Of a stretch of DNA of 64,000 bases, positions 35,386-46,789 are shown one piece after another (position 1 is the first letter of the stretch; each line of letters starts with the position of its first letter). Position numbers and translations under genes: made by a program. The notes beneath the pieces are model-generated. The model made no database searches. It saw only the letters and a list, made by a program, of their open reading frames with translations, and had not been told where the DNA came from. Where the stretch lies: positions 1-64,000 of the forward strand of contig JADFUC010002348.1 in NCBI GenBank assembly GCA_019722365.1, given 5' to 3'. This DNA is from Lithospermum erythrorhizon. Its lineage: Eukaryota > Streptophyta > Magnoliopsida > Boraginales > Boraginaceae.

Positions 35386-36516
35386 TGATAAAGTGTTTAT
35401 TTATATAATGTTTTGAGGAGGCCCTAATTCTTATTAGCTGATGTTATTTTACCCTTAATCCGATATAATTTGCACTTGTTTTATTTGGTTTGAGCAATTG
35501 CTCGAGTTAAAGTACTGAAGGAATCGGGCCTGGAATTGAAGATATGAGCAGTCCACAAAAATTTACATGAGTCATGATCCAAGAATAAGTGATTCGGCCC
35601 ATTAATATTAGTTAGCCTATTAAAGAGGAGGAGTTAGAGTAAAAATCTCTGAATATCTAGAAAAGAATTCATCATCTTTGTTAGAGTTTTTGGGCGCATC
35701 ATTGGGAGCTGGCAAGAAGCAATTGAGAAGTTAATTACATATTATGCAGGCAGATGGTTGCTTTTATTTAGTTCGAATAATTCTGAATATTTTGTATTAG
35801 GATGAATGCCATTAATTTCATGTGTATTTGTTATGTATTTTATTATGAACTAATTTTATTATTAGTGTGGTCAGGGACCGTGATGTAGTTGGATGGATGA
35901 TTTCATTTTCTTGGAGTTAATTTAATTCTAGTTTCATGAATTACGATTATTGTTCGTGTGATGTAGTATTTAATATCTTGATGTCGATATTAATTCATTC
36001 ATAAAACGATTAATTTCTAGAAACTAGGGTTTGTCACTTACAGTGTGTCAGAACACATGTTTCAATTACTATGAGATATAGGTAACATTATTTATGGCAT
36101 ATGTTATTAAAAAGATCTCCTATTTTAAGCTATCATAGAGATATAGTTAGTTTCTTAGGAGACTTAATTGGTGTTAACTGAGAAGTAATATCAATCGTAT
36201 AGGAATGCTTTTGTTATGAATTAATAAGTAACTACTAGGTAAGTTGAATCTGACGATCCGATGAAATCGTGTGTCCTGACTATACTTCGAATATTAAGTA
36301 AGATTCACTTTTTGTGCATTCATTTAGTAGCTAATTTAATTGGTTAGTGAATTTAGTTAATTAGTCTAGATAAAGAAATTTACTCTTTAATTATTAGTTA
36401 ATTAAGGATTAAACGAAAAGACCTAGTACTTGAGTATTAGATTTGAAGAGAGGCGATCTGGTCTTATTCATTATATTACTTAATGGCGACCAGGAACACA
36501 TAAATCATGTTGTCAA
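35386..36516 (+). repeat. Element B, 5' LTR
   Basis: It starts TGATAAAGTG. Its partner at 44201 starts TGATAAGTGTTC, the usual Athila LTR start. Shared words are ATAATTTGCACTTGTTTTA, AATAAGTGATTCGGCCCATTA, TGTTATGTATTTTATTATGA, GATGTAGTTGGATGGATGAT, AAAAGATCTCCTATTTT, ATCGTATAGGAATGCTTTTG and CCGATGAAATCGTGTGTC. The end is set near 36516, where the copies part after an ATCATGTTGTC word. A weak tRNA-Asp-like primer word TGGCGACCAGG at 36485 leaves an earlier end possible. Confidence 0.75.
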
Positions 36517-36819
36517 GTTGGTATGGATATAGAATTCCGATACTACTAATATTAGTTTAATTTAGGTTCCTTAACTTAGCTAGTTTTTATTATATTGTAG
36601 CTATATTTTATTTTCTTTTATTATTATTATTTGATATTTGATCCGGAGATTGAAGAGCGGCTAGGAAACTAAATGCGAGATTTCGAAGCTGAAAGTTCAT
36701 CTACCGTGGCCAATAATAACTTGATACAACCCGGCGGGGTGCTTGATGTTCATAGGGATGGCGATGATCATTTCCTCGGACTTTGAGGGATTATCATTCT
36801 TACATTAGGATGGATTCTT

Positions 36820-37350
36820 TGCACTCGCGTACTCGGGCCACCTTTGATCAATACCAGCTTTGAGTTGAAACTTTGCCATAGATCAACATGTGAAGAATCA
36901 TGTGCAATTCAATAGCACTGTGAAGACCCTAATAAGCATTTAAATAAAATTTCATGGAGATAGGCTGCTTTACTCTAAAGTAAATGGTGTTCCATTTGAT
37001 TCTATCCACCATTTGTTATTTCTTATCTCTGGCGGGAGAACAGTGGTGGAATGCTCCATCTACAAATGTGACACATGGGGTAAATGCAAAAGTTTTAGCC
37101 CGATATTTTCCGCATCCAAAATTCATAAATTGAAGAATGACATTGTGTGTTTCTAACAAGATATGAAGATGGATGGTTGATGAGGCTTAGGAGCGGTTTC
37201 AGGTCTCACTCGGAGAAAGTGTACCAATCATAGCTTTCCCGAGCATTTGGTCTGAGCCTTCCATAATGGGTTGACCCAACATAGTAGATGTCTCTCTTGG
37301 AGGCGTTTGATAAGAAGGCCGGCTAGATAAACTATCTTATTGGAGGAATT
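36820..37350 (+). pseudogene. Athila-like gag remnant, N-terminal half
   Basis: Plus-strand words in the Athila gag order: PTFDQYQL (about 36850) before the hydrophobic entry, NHVQFNS (about 36898), VNGVPFDSIHHLLF (about 36984-37025), LARYFPHPK (about 37100-37125), EA.ERFQ..RK (about 37180-37215), then FPEHLV.AFHNGLTQ (about 37240-37280). The family has (E)AWERFKELLRKCP...YNGL here. Each word is in a different frame from its neighbour, so several indels lie between them. The minus-strand open frame at 37228-37446 is a shadow. Confidence 0.65.
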
Positions 37351-37975
37351 ATGCATTGTCGGCACCAGCCCGTTCTGTGCTATAAGTAAAATTGGGGTCC
37401 TTGAAGATTGATGAAAGACAGGAAGCATGGAGTGGCCTCCTCCCAATTAGGTTAAGAACTACCTTGCTTGGACATGGTGTGCAAGGGATCTGAGTCTATA
37501 GTTCATTGTGTACTCTATGTGGTAATCATCAGACTCTATCTTCTTTGGAGGCCTGCAGAGCAAGGTGGTATATGTTTCAATGGTGCATTCTCGATAACTA
37601 CAATAATAATTGGAGGAACCACCCAATTTCTCTTGGGTAACAACATGATGTGATGAGACCACCGGATTTCGGGATCAATCCAAATTTCGGAAACACAGAA
37701 GGTCGGTTGGATAAGATTGAGAGATAATTAACTCAAGTGGTGGAAAAAAGACCGAATAGGGATGCAACCTTGAGAGAGAAGTGTAGAACAACAATTGGGC
37801 GATTAGTGAGGCATTGAATAATAGAAATGTAGGGTTCCACTTCCAAGCGATACGAAAGAACCCACAAGAACAACAAATGGTAAGTTTAGAGGAGGTTGAG
37901 GTCGAGCCTTTCTGGCCAGCGACCACGCAGGGAGAAGCAAATGACCGGCCGAGTTTCCATTGATAAATCTAATAT
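37351..37975 (+). pseudogene. Athila-like gag remnant, middle
   Basis: The region between the gag entry and the protease-linked motif. GKLDKIERQLTQVVEKR-like sequence (about 37705-37750) reads as the amphipathic coiled segment that precedes the C-terminal part of Athila gag. Zinc-knuckle cysteines are not visible. Minus-strand frames (37459-37662, 37675-37926) are shadows. Confidence 0.4.
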
Positions 37976-37979
37976 TTAC

Positions 37980-38600
37980 TGCATATGTCCACCCATTCCT
38001 TACCCTCAAAGGAAACTTAAAAAGAAGAACAACGTGCTCAATTTGCTAAATTTCTTGATATGTTTAAAAAGTTGCATAAATGCTGACATTTCCTTTGGAA
38101 TACTTGTGATTCAGCTATGCGAAGTTTATGAAAGATGTTTATCAAGAAAGAGGCGTTTAGAAGACATAAGAAAGCGGTCTTAATGGTAGAAGAGTGTTCC
38201 TTGATAATCAAGCAGAAATTGCCCCCAAAGCTAAAGATCCGGGGAGTTTCTGATCCATAATAGGTGGCATTGAATTTGGTAAACTTTTATGTGACTTAGT
38301 TGCAAGTATCAATTTGATGCCTTTGTCGATTATGTCATAGGTTGGGTAGGGGAGTCAAGAGTACAACCATTTCTTTGCAATTAGCCGATGGGTACATTGT
38401 GTACCCGTATGGTGGTCTTGAGATATTTTGGTTAAGGTAGATAGAAGTTTATCTTCCCTCTGGTGTACTCGACCATGTCCAGTCGAGAAATCCCTTATTG
38501 CTAGGTAGATTTCTAGCTACCACTAGAACCATATTGATGTTCATGAGGCCAGGTTCTTTAAGAGTGGAGGAGGAGCAAGTTGTTTTTTGACATCGTAAGT
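37980..38600 (+). pseudogene. Athila-like gag end and aspartic protease remnant
   Basis: PIPYPQR..KKK (about 37990-38030), FAKFLDMFKKLHIN (about 38040-38080), LSRKRRLED (about 38140-38167) and the protease word DLVASINLMP (38293-38322) are readable, as are PYGGLEDILVKVD (about 38405-38443) and an LG.FLATTRT-like end near 38500-38530. This is the conserved Athila order leading into protease. The active-site triplet normally reads D-x-G-A-S here; the Gly is replaced by Val (codon 38299-38301). Frame changes occur between the words. Confidence 0.7.
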
Positions 38601-38849
38601 CACTAAGTTCATGATAACCCAGTTGATTATTTTTCTAATTGATGTGGTTGATCACGTTAGTCTGACATGCCTTTGAATGTAATTAAAGTCTTGAGATTTA
38701 GTTGAGTTGGCATCTAACAAATATAAGAGAATGACATCAATACGAAAACTTATTATCATTAGTACTTGCATGTATATATGGATCTGCGGGCCTACGTTAT
38801 ACCCTTGGTAGAAGCGATTATGAGGAACTAGGACCACAGTGTATCGAAA

Positions 38850-39125
38850 TTGATACCGTCTATTGAAAAGCCTCCTACCAGGTTAAGAGAGCTTTGCCTT
38901 CGCATAAATAATAACTTCTTCCATGGCACTAATAAGATTACACATTATTATTTATTCTTTGTTGAGTGAAGTGCGGGAAGAAAAAACTTCTCTCTGAGGT
39001 ACTTAGAGCACAAAGCAGTTTGGGCCGATTATGGACGATATTAGGGTCTCGACCACATTTTAGGTACAGTTTGCATGCTGTTCCTGATCAAATTCTTGAG
39101 TAAAAGTATCTCCTCTTATCAACCT
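38850..39125 (+). pseudogene. Athila-like linker before RT, plus strand
   Basis: SIEKPP (about 38857-38875), an H-G/L-GTNKITH segment (about 38915-38945), EVLREHKAVWADYG (about 38995-39035) and a poorly preserved PHF..Q.A segment match the protease-RT linker of Athila, which normally ends in the RT entry. The plus strand stops being readable at about 39125, where minus-strand RT begins. Confidence 0.6.
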
Positions 39126-39129
39126 GAGC

Positions 39130-40400
39130 TTATCTTTTTGGAAAGCAAAATATTTTAATGTAGCATGATGAGTGTATCTGACCGCATGAGATAGAATAAA
39201 TATGAATTAAACACCAAGCAAAAACAACAACAACAATTCAATACCATTGGTGTAATTACATTGACATCATTGAAGGTTTTGCTCACATAATCGTCACGGA
39301 ATACCTTCTCGTTCTTTTTGTCCGGCCTTGGCAACAATCATTTGCATCTTTACTCATAATTTCAAATGGGCTTGTCAATCGGGTGCAACGACCACGGGAG
39401 CGAGAAATAAGTTTGCTTTAATATATTAAAGCACATGCACTCATTAGTCATATGGAAAGATGCATCATAACGAGAAAATCACATAAAGGTTTAGATATTT
39501 TGGAAATCCTTGATGAAGCATAGCCCGATAAAAACCGGCGGCGTGACCAAGGAAACTTCTTACATCTTTGACACATTGGTGGAGTAACTTTTTCAATTAT
39601 ATCACATGCACTTTATCAACTTCTATTCCTCTAGAGGAAATCTTGTGACCGAGCACTATCGCTATGCTTGAACCATAAAGTGACACTTTCGGTTCAAGAC
39701 AAGATTAATCTCCTTAATAATCGAGTCAAAATTAAACAATCATCAAAGAGGATCCAAAATAGAAATCATCCATAAAGACTTGATCCATTTCTCTATCAGT
39801 CGGAAGAATATGGACATCATACACATCGGTGAAATGTGAGCGCCTTAACATAAACAACGGCGTTCGCTAAGCCGTAATATGGACAAGTAAATGTTGTTTT
39901 CACGCGATCCTCTGCAGGCCACCACAATTTGGTTGTATCACGAATATCCATCTAAAAAGCGTTAGAATGGATGCCAGTAAGGAAGGAGAATTTTCTCTAG
40001 CATTTGATTAATGGTAGCAAGGAAAATGGTCCTTCTAGTTCTGACATTTAACTTTAGTCGATACACATTCTCCGACCTACCCACCTGAGTTAAGTGGGTA
40101 ATAAATTCATTTTTATCATTTTAACAACACCCCTTTTCTTTGGTACAACTTGTGCAGGACTCATGACACACTATAAAATAGGATAAATTATACACTTGCA
40201 TCAGAAGCTTGAGAATTTGACTCTTTGCACTCTTTTGAGATTAAGTTTAGTACAGCCTCTGAGGTTCGGATAGTGGACTTGGCACCATCTTTCAAGTAGT
40301 ACTCGATGCATGCCTGATTAGTGGTGATCATTTATGTAAATTGTATCACCCCTAGAGAAACACCCATTAAGGAGACTTCCACGATGAACAATTGTTGGTA
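39130..40400 (-). pseudogene. Athila-like RT and RNase H start, inverted
   Basis: Read on the minus strand from 40400 down: a second copy of the linker end (IIYPI, about 40175), then the RT entry SPAQVVPKKRGVVK (about 40115-40165), MCID (about 40060), TTFTCPY (about 39890), the catalytic FMDDF at 39762-39776, VLGHKISSRGIEVDK (about 39615-39665), VRSFLGHAAGFYR (about 39525-39570) and a VSKTFND word (about 39255-39285) at the RNase H entry. This is a near-complete Athila RT in reverse relative to its own gag and protease. Confidence 0.75.
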
Positions 40401-40789
40401 ATGTTCATGTCGATCACACGAATGCGGTTTTCTGTCCAACTATATATAGATTAGTGAGTCTTACCACACCTGAGTTAGCATACCAACAAGAAATTTTATC
40501 TATTGAAACAATAACTTTGGGATGATCCTTTGCAAGTTACATGTGATAATATCATTGGGAGGTGTATCCACGAGACGAGAAATTGGCGACATCCTAGAAC
40601 ATTCGTACCCGGGTGGTAGGAGGCCATTCAGTCTACCCGAACAATTTGCAAGGTGTTACAATCACAGTTTTATTGGCCTACCTTATTTAAAGTTATAGTA
40701 CCTTTTTGAGAGTGATGATCATGTGATGGTTGTCGGAGAAAAAGTAATATGTCCATAATAATGCCACTAATATTTTCCTGACATTGACT

Positions 40790-40945
40790 TGTTTGCAGCG
40801 TTTGGGGTGTCGATTTCATGGGTCCTTTTCCATCATCTTTCTCCAATAAATTTTGTTCTGGTATGTGTGGACTATGTGTCCAAGTGGGTGAAACGGTACT
40901 TTTCCAAACTAATGATGCCAAGGTAGTCATATCTTTCTTATTAAC
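40790..40945 (+). pseudogene. Athila-like integrase fragment, plus strand
   Basis: A short plus-strand piece reads WG.DFMGPFPSSFSN (40806-40850; the Asp codon is 40812-40814), then LVCVDYVSKWV (about 40858-40890), and NDAKVVISFL after a frame change (about 40910-40942). This is the first catalytic Asp region of an Athila integrase core. Nothing further of the core is readable on this strand. The minus-strand open frame 40670-40930 is its shadow. Confidence 0.7.
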
Positions 40946-41500
40946 TGTTTCTAGGGAACCTGGCGCTGTCTACTAATGTTAGCATTCGGGGGATAAATAA
41001 ATACAACAATGCTTAGATAAAATACTGTTGCATATCTTGAATAAGAATAGGTCTGCAGTGCGAGGCTCTATCCAGCCCATGGAAGCATCCTATATATAGA
41101 AAATAGACATCTCTGTACCTACTTGCCTATAGTAGGAACTTCTGTTCGATGCAAACAATACAAAGCGCAGCTGGCGAGGCACCTAGCCCGGTGGTATTTT
41201 ATATACGTTCTTATTCGCTCATGTAGGAAAGGCCCATCCTTAGTGCAACTAATAATTAAGTAATTTGTATTACTAGGATTGGTGAAAATAAGCATATGCA
41301 ACACGGAGTCAAAACCGATTATCCGTCGTCGTAAATACCGGACAGTCCAAAGAACCTCAAATAGAAACACAATAAAATGCAAGAGATAAGTTCTCTCATT
41401 AAGCTACATACTTACGATTGTCTTAATGACTTAAAGGAAATAATGATCAGTACCCGTGTCTATATGTGGCAATTCTTTAACAAGATCGACATAAACGCGC
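40946..41500. other. Interior of B without recognised coding sequence
   Basis: About 550 bp after the plus-strand integrase fragment. No domain was read on either strand. The minus-strand 87-codon frame at 41119-41382 has no recognisable motif. Confidence 0.4.
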
Positions 41501-41513
41501 TTCAGTAGGAGGG

Positions 41514-41714
41514 CTAAAAGTACATCCCAGGCGAAGTTCTCAAAATATTCACATATCTCTTAGGGCTTGACTTTACGCTTTTGAAAAGCTGGTAATCCTT
41601 TCTCTCGTTATACCAAGCTAAAATTAGAATCATCAGGTGAGCCGGAAAACGGGGAGACTTGAGGGTTGTGAACATCCTTGACCCGACCTTTTGACGTTTG
41701 GGTTTAGGAGGCAT
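41514..41714 (-). pseudogene. Short MPPK-starting frame, possible Athila second-ORF start
   Basis: A 66-codon minus-strand frame starting MPPKPKRQK, basic at its N-terminus. Many Athila elements carry a downstream open frame whose protein starts with a similar basic MxPK stretch. The rest of this frame shows no conserved word, so the link is weak. Its strand agrees with the inverted RT and the minus-strand integrase piece. Confidence 0.25.
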
Positions 41715-42529
41715 ATTGCACTAGAAAATCCGACCCCAAATCAATGTGAACACGTAACAAAAACACAACTAATGACACACTTGAAGAAATAACACGAAAG
41801 GGTCTTTTTTTTTTCTAAATCACAAGGAAGATAATTGCATTGATAGATTAATATAAGCGAGCGTAAAGATAGAAATAAAATTCTCTTCAACTCTTGCCGG
41901 ATATCCGGTAGAAAATACATTACTAGTAATAAAGGCTTAAAAATACTTAAAACAAATGCCAGTCACGGGGATCAAGTCTAAAACACAATGAAATCTAGAT
42001 TAAAGTAACTAAACAAAAGCGAAAAATCAAGTCTAAACTACAATGATGAAGCAGAGAAAGCTGACAAAGACATAACTAAAATAAATCAATAAAAACCTAA
42101 ATTAAAAATAAAGTACACGAGGAATTTGACCAACATACAAAATTGAAAGTGAAAAATAAAGAGATAAATAGAAAGCAGCGAACACGAACGCCTTGCCTGT
42201 AATTGATTAGGCGAGGCTGCGGCTGCGCGGATCGGGCCGATTAAGGCTGGGGATGGCGGTGGTGGGGATTTTGGGGGGGGCTGATGCTGAGAAGCTTTGG
42301 CGTCGAGGCAGTATAAATTTTTGGGAGGCTGCCGATTGGGGGCTATTTACATTTGAGGGGAGAAAAGAGCGTAAATGCTCAGCCACTTGGTTTTGTTTTG
42401 TTTTTTTGTTTTGTTTTGAATTAAATCTGACCTGGGTGTGTTGTCTCCGGCTTGTGCTCTTTTTGTACATTATTTTCCTATTAAAAAGTCCATCTGGTCA
42501 AAATTTTTACCTCTAACATGCATCAAGCG
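41715..42529. other. Interior of B: A-rich then G-rich sequence
   Basis: 41760-42180 is A-rich on the plus strand with an 11-base T run at 41807. 42200-42360 is G-rich (GGGGATTTTGGGGGGGGC at 42264-42281). Overlapping 87-codon frames at 42207-42470 and 42253-42516 on opposite strands have no known motif. Nothing else was seen. Confidence 0.4.
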
Positions 42530-42880
42530 CCCCAGCGTCCACATTTCTGAAATTTCACCCTTTTTTTTTTAAACACACACATGAAACTAAGAAGAAAATA
42601 ACTGGCAATCTAAAATATTGGGTTGCCTCCAATAAGGCGCTATGTTTAACGTCTTTGGCACGATGAAGGTTTTCTTCATTCAATGGTGGTGCCATGTAGC
42701 AATGACCACCCATTGTTACTCTTTTCGCGTGTCACCATAATAATGTTTCAAGCGTTCACGTTTACCTTAAAAGTGCCTTTCTCCTCATGAGTTATTTCAG
42801 CAGGGAAAAATATGTAAATGGTCCGGACAAATAGATGTTAACTTACAGTGAAATGCGATTAAACAATACGAAACTTGTTG
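42530..42880 (-). repeat. Athila-like module shared with element C
   Basis: Matches 28995-29245 in order and orientation, including the T run, GGGTTGCCTCC.AATAAG and GTGTCACCATAATAATGTTT. In Athila elements this type of sequence lies downstream of integrase, which agrees with the minus-strand integrase immediately to its right. Confidence 0.55.
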
Positions 42881-43400
42881 TCAACTTGGAAACTCACACG
42901 GTGAGATTGACATCATGATCAACCTTGGTTGCAGCTCGCGCTAAATTTTGCATTGCATAGCTCCCAAAAAGCGAAACTCTTGACTCATTGAGATCCATCA
43001 ATCTCTTTGCACACTGCATCAACCGTATCAAAATTTAGAAATTTCACGGCCCGATGTGCTTTATGCTCAACTCCATTGGAAGGTGACAAAGGCTTTTACC
43101 ATAAAAGGCGATAAGGAGACATACGATAGGTGTGTCTTAAATGTGATCCTATATGCCCATAAGGCGTAAATCTAACCTTAGACCTTGATCCTTGCCAGGA
43201 TCAAATTGTTGTTTCTCTCTAAAATGCACTTAAGCTCTCTATTAGACAATTCAGCACATCCCGTTGTTTTGAGAGATTGGTATGTGATGCAACTTTATGG
43301 GTTACCCCATATTTATATATGATGTCTAAAGCCTTATTACAAAAATGTTCCTTTTATAAAACTGACAGTAACTCTACAGGAGTCCCAATCCTAGTAAACA
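42881..43400 (-). pseudogene. Athila-like integrase remnant, minus strand
   Basis: The minus strand reads KYGVTHKVA-like (about 43290-43320), LNCLI.S.L..ILE (about 43220-43260), ALWAYRI (43145-43165), KTP.V.LL-like and FYGKSLCHLP.ELSIKH (about 43060-43110), and KEIDGSQ...FAFWE (about 42965-43015). This is the second half of an Athila integrase core (the family reads ALWAYRTAFKTPIGMSPY...KACHLPVELEHKA). It is in the opposite orientation to the plus-strand integrase start at 40790. Confidence 0.7.
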
Positions 43401-44200
43401 TTTTCTTTAAGAAGGAATATGACTACTTGGCATCATTAGTTTAATAATTGCTAACTTGACTTGGACACATAGATCCTACATGCTAAGAATGTAATATGGC
43501 CAGTGAAACTAGAATACTTTTTGCATCTTAGAATGTAATGGTGCCAATCCACATATACTAGGAGAATATATGCCCGGCTTCCACCCATTTAAAGTACCAT
43601 CCTAGAACAATACTTTTTGGGATGATTCGCTTCTTGTTCAGGATTACATTAACTCAGGACAAATAAAAAAATAAATTAAGTAATATATGGCAGTGAAGGA
43701 TGATGCTTTAAATGGGATGTAGAATGTTGGGTTGGTTGTAGTTGTTTTTAGACATGATCTTTCAACATAATTAATTCAGAGTTCCATCTCTGTTCGGTAT
43801 TAAAGTCAGGAGCCAAATATTTTTCTACCACTTCTTCAAGCATTCTAAACCCTATAGAAGGCCTTGCTTTGTTATGTTGCATGTCTTCATTGTTGAAGGA
43901 TTGATAGATGTATAACCAAGCATATGGTAGTAGAAACATTCATGATTCGGAGAATTGGCGTAAATAGTAACCACTTTGATCACGTTTGAGTGATGTGAAG
44001 TGAGAAATTCACTAGCGGGGTATACACTACGATAAAATTGATGATACGTTTAACTAAGTAGGAAGAGCCATTACTCATGATTGATTGTTGTCGAGAACTC
44101 AATGATACGAAGAACTTGAGATCCTTGGATGTTTAATTTGTCTCGTTTCCTATATGTCAACTTTTCTTGAGAGGACCTGTAGAAACCCAATAATGAGGTG
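43401..44200. other. Interior of B next to the 3' LTR, no domain seen
   Basis: About 800 bp between the minus-strand integrase remnant and the 3' LTR. It may include the upstream integrase region on the minus strand, but no motif was legible. No clear polypurine tract stands before TGATAAGTGT at 44201. The frame at 43748-43939 is unassigned. Confidence 0.35.
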
Positions 44201-45348
44201 TGATAAGTGTTCTTCTATTACGAAGACCTAATTCGTATTAATTCATCTTTATTTTATAATCAAAACATAATTTGCACTTGTTTTAGTTTATTTGAGTTTA
44301 GGCATTCTCAGTTAAGGAAGTATGAGAAATCGGGTTTTTGAATAGAATATGAGCGATCCTTCCAAAATTTACATGAGTCACTTGATCGAGAATAAGTGAT
44401 TCGGCCCATTATTAATATTAGGTTATGGCAACCTACTAAAGGAGGAGGTTAGAGGAATCTACGAATTTCTAGATCAAGAATTACATCATCTTTATTCTAG
44501 AACATTTGGGGAGGTAGCAGAAGCAGGTGAGAGATTAATTACATATTGTTACTAAAGGCAAGTTGGAGTTGATTACTTTTTAATTGGATTCAATGTAATT
44601 CTAATTCCAAGATATTTTATTATTAAGGATATGAATACCATTAATTTCATGTATTTGTTATGTATTTTATTATGAACTAATTTTATTATTAATAGTCGGG
44701 ACCATGATGTAGTTGGATGGATGATTTCATTTTTTTGAGATTCATTTAATTCTAGTTTCATAGTCGATTGTTAATGCGTAATTAGTATTTAATATCTTGA
44801 TGTCAATATTAATTAGGATTCATATAAGTGATTAGTGCTAGAAATAGAGATTTGTAAACTACAATTAATAATCGAGAACACATGTTTCTATTACCATAGA
44901 GAGATAGGTAATGCCATGTGCAATTTAATAAGCATATGTTGATAAAAAGATCTCCTATTTTTAAGCTATCATAGAATATAGTTAGTTTTCTTAGGAACTT
45001 AATTGGTGTTACGAGAAGTAATATCGATCGTATAGGAATGCTTTTGTTGCTTGAACTAATAAGTAACTACTAGGTGAAGTGAATCGGCGATCCGATGAAA
45101 TCGTGTGTCGACTATGCCAGTATTAAGTAAGATTCACTTTTGTATTACTCATTTAGTATTAGCTAATTTAATTGGTTAGTGAATTTAGTTAAAGTAGTCT
45201 AATGCAAAAAGTACTCTTTAATTATTAGTTAATTAAGGATTAAGAAAAAGATAGTGTACTTGGTATATTGGAATTTGTGAAGACGTGCTCGTTCTTATTC
45301 ATTATATTACTTGACCACGACCGGTCTAAACTGAAACATCATCGTGTT
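44201..45348 (+). repeat. Element B, 3' LTR
   Basis: Partner of 35386-36516 (see the shared words there). Similarity extends through GTTAATTAAGGATTAA (45229), TTATTCATTATATTACTT (45294) and an ATCATCGTGTTGTC word ending near 45348. Gag of A resumes after this. Confidence 0.75.
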
Positions 45349-46080
45349 GTCTTTTTGGAGACCAGCCTTGGAAGTGATTTCATTGAGGAGGTTCGAGGTG
45401 AGTGGGAGGAGTACAAGAGATTCAGGTGATATGTGCACGACTCTTTCGATGTTTATCAGTGAGGTGAAGAAGAGGATCGGCCCAGGTTGGGATGGGTTGA
45501 CGTGGAGATTCGTCACGAGATACCAGTGATGGTTTTACTTAGTTTTCTATCTTGTGAGGAATGCATTACGAATATGGAAATGGAGTTAGCCGAGGCCGAG
45601 GCGAGTGGATCGAGGAGTCAGCTTTGAGACTTTTAGTTCGGTAGGCCTCACCTGGCTACGGGCACTTGAGGACTGACGGACGGCCAGTCGTCTGGCGGAA
45701 CTTTGCCAGAATTGCTCGGCAGTTAGCCGAGTTATTCCACCGCTTTTTTTGCACGTGGGCGCACAAAGAGATCCAGTGGCGGGGTCGAGTATTGAACTTC
45801 GAGGGGTCGAGGGAAGAGGTATCCAGGTGCTTACCGTGGTGGTGAGGATCGAGGCGGAGCGGCCAATTTCCGAGAGAGAATGGTGGCGTATCGATGCAGT
45901 GACGGGACATTTGGAGAAAGAGATTGCCGAGGAAACCGAGAGGAGAGTGCTTGCCCAGCCGGTTGGCTCGGGGAGGCGGGTGATATCGAGGGCGTGGTGG
46001 TCGATTAGGCGACCGTGGAGCCGAGATATGGAGGCGGAGGACCTCGGAGAGGTATCGTGGAGTATTAGCGTAAGCCCGGA
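45349..46080 (+). pseudogene. gag of element A, continued
   Basis: G-rich plus-strand sequence with Arg/Glu/Gly-rich readings in all frames, placed between the 3' LTR of B and the protease of A. No zinc knuckle could be read. The 180-codon plus-strand frame 45749-46291 runs from this region across the protease site and shifts frame with respect to it, so it is only partly authentic. The minus-strand 162-codon frame 45656-46144 is a shadow. Confidence 0.4.
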
Positions 46081-46082
46081 CT

Positions 46083-46480
46083 GTGAGGCAATTTATGCCG
46101 TTACTCTCGGGAAGCCTGAGGGATACCCCAGTGGTGGCAGACATTATTTACGGCGATATTGGGAGGCCGGGGTGTTGTTTGATTCTGGGCTATGCATTCT
46201 TTTGTTTCTCGAGTTTTATTTTACACGCATTATACGTATGTTGTATATACTTTCCTATTCCGCCAGAGATTATGACAACGGTAGGGAGTAGGTTGTGGTT
46301 AGACTTGCATTTGGAGCATCCTTTGATTGTATGTAGTCGGAGTTGTAAATGGAATTTACTTCCATTTGAGCTTTCGATTTGATCTTATCTTAGGTATGGT
46401 TGGTTGACTTATCGTGCCGTAGTGATTGCGTGAGAGGAGATTGCTTTTTGGGAGTTCGGGAGACGGATATCGATTTGTGG
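46083..46480 (+). pseudogene. Aspartic protease remnant of element A
   Basis: VLFDSG, with the catalytic D-S-G at 46181-46189, follows a V.GI...G-like entry. The words IPPEIMTTVGSRL (about 46255-46292) and LGMDWL-like (SYLRYGWLTY, about 46385-46415) follow at the expected distances. The family order is VLFD.GATHSF ... LGMDWL. The catalytic triplet is intact, but the residue run after it (LCILL in place of ATHSF) is frame-shifted. Confidence 0.65.
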
Positions 46481-46789
46481 GAGAAAAGATTTTGCCTTGA
46501 GTTTTTATCGACACTTGAGGCTAGGAGGTGTCTGAAAGGGTGTGTTAGGTTCTTGGGATAGCCAGTTGAGTAGAAACATAATGGGTTGTTAGAGTTCAGG
46601 ATGCACTCACGGCAAGGGACTTGCCGGGGTTGCGCCGAGAGAGAGGGAGATCGAATTTGCTGCTCGAGGGATTGATCAAAGTGCGGCACCAATTTCCACC
46701 CCATTGCGGATGGCTCGACAAATTCTGAGGGAATTACGGTTTCGATTCTGAGAGTTGTTGGAGAAAGAAAGGATTCATCGGACGAGTGT

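Larger units (their letters stand above)
35386..45348 (+). mobile_element. Element B, Athila-like, with scrambled interior
   Basis: LTRs of about 1.1 kb in the same orientation (35386-36516 and 44201-45348) enclose about 7.7 kb of Athila-like coding remnants that alternate in strand: gag and protease plus, RT minus, a short integrase piece plus, a larger integrase piece minus. It sits inside gag of A. Short T-rich words (GCTTT/CTTTT) flank both ends, which is too simple to prove a target duplication. Confidence 0.7.

Noticed and set aside
42253..42516. 87-codon frame with a G-rich start, overlapping an 87-codon frame on the other strand
   Set aside because: Both are driven by base composition (G-rich then T-rich), and there is no known motif.
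45656..46291. Opposing 162- and 180-codon frames as genes
   Set aside because: They are G/C-rich shadows over the gag-protease region of element A. Only a short part near 46165-46190 of the plus frame is authentic protease.
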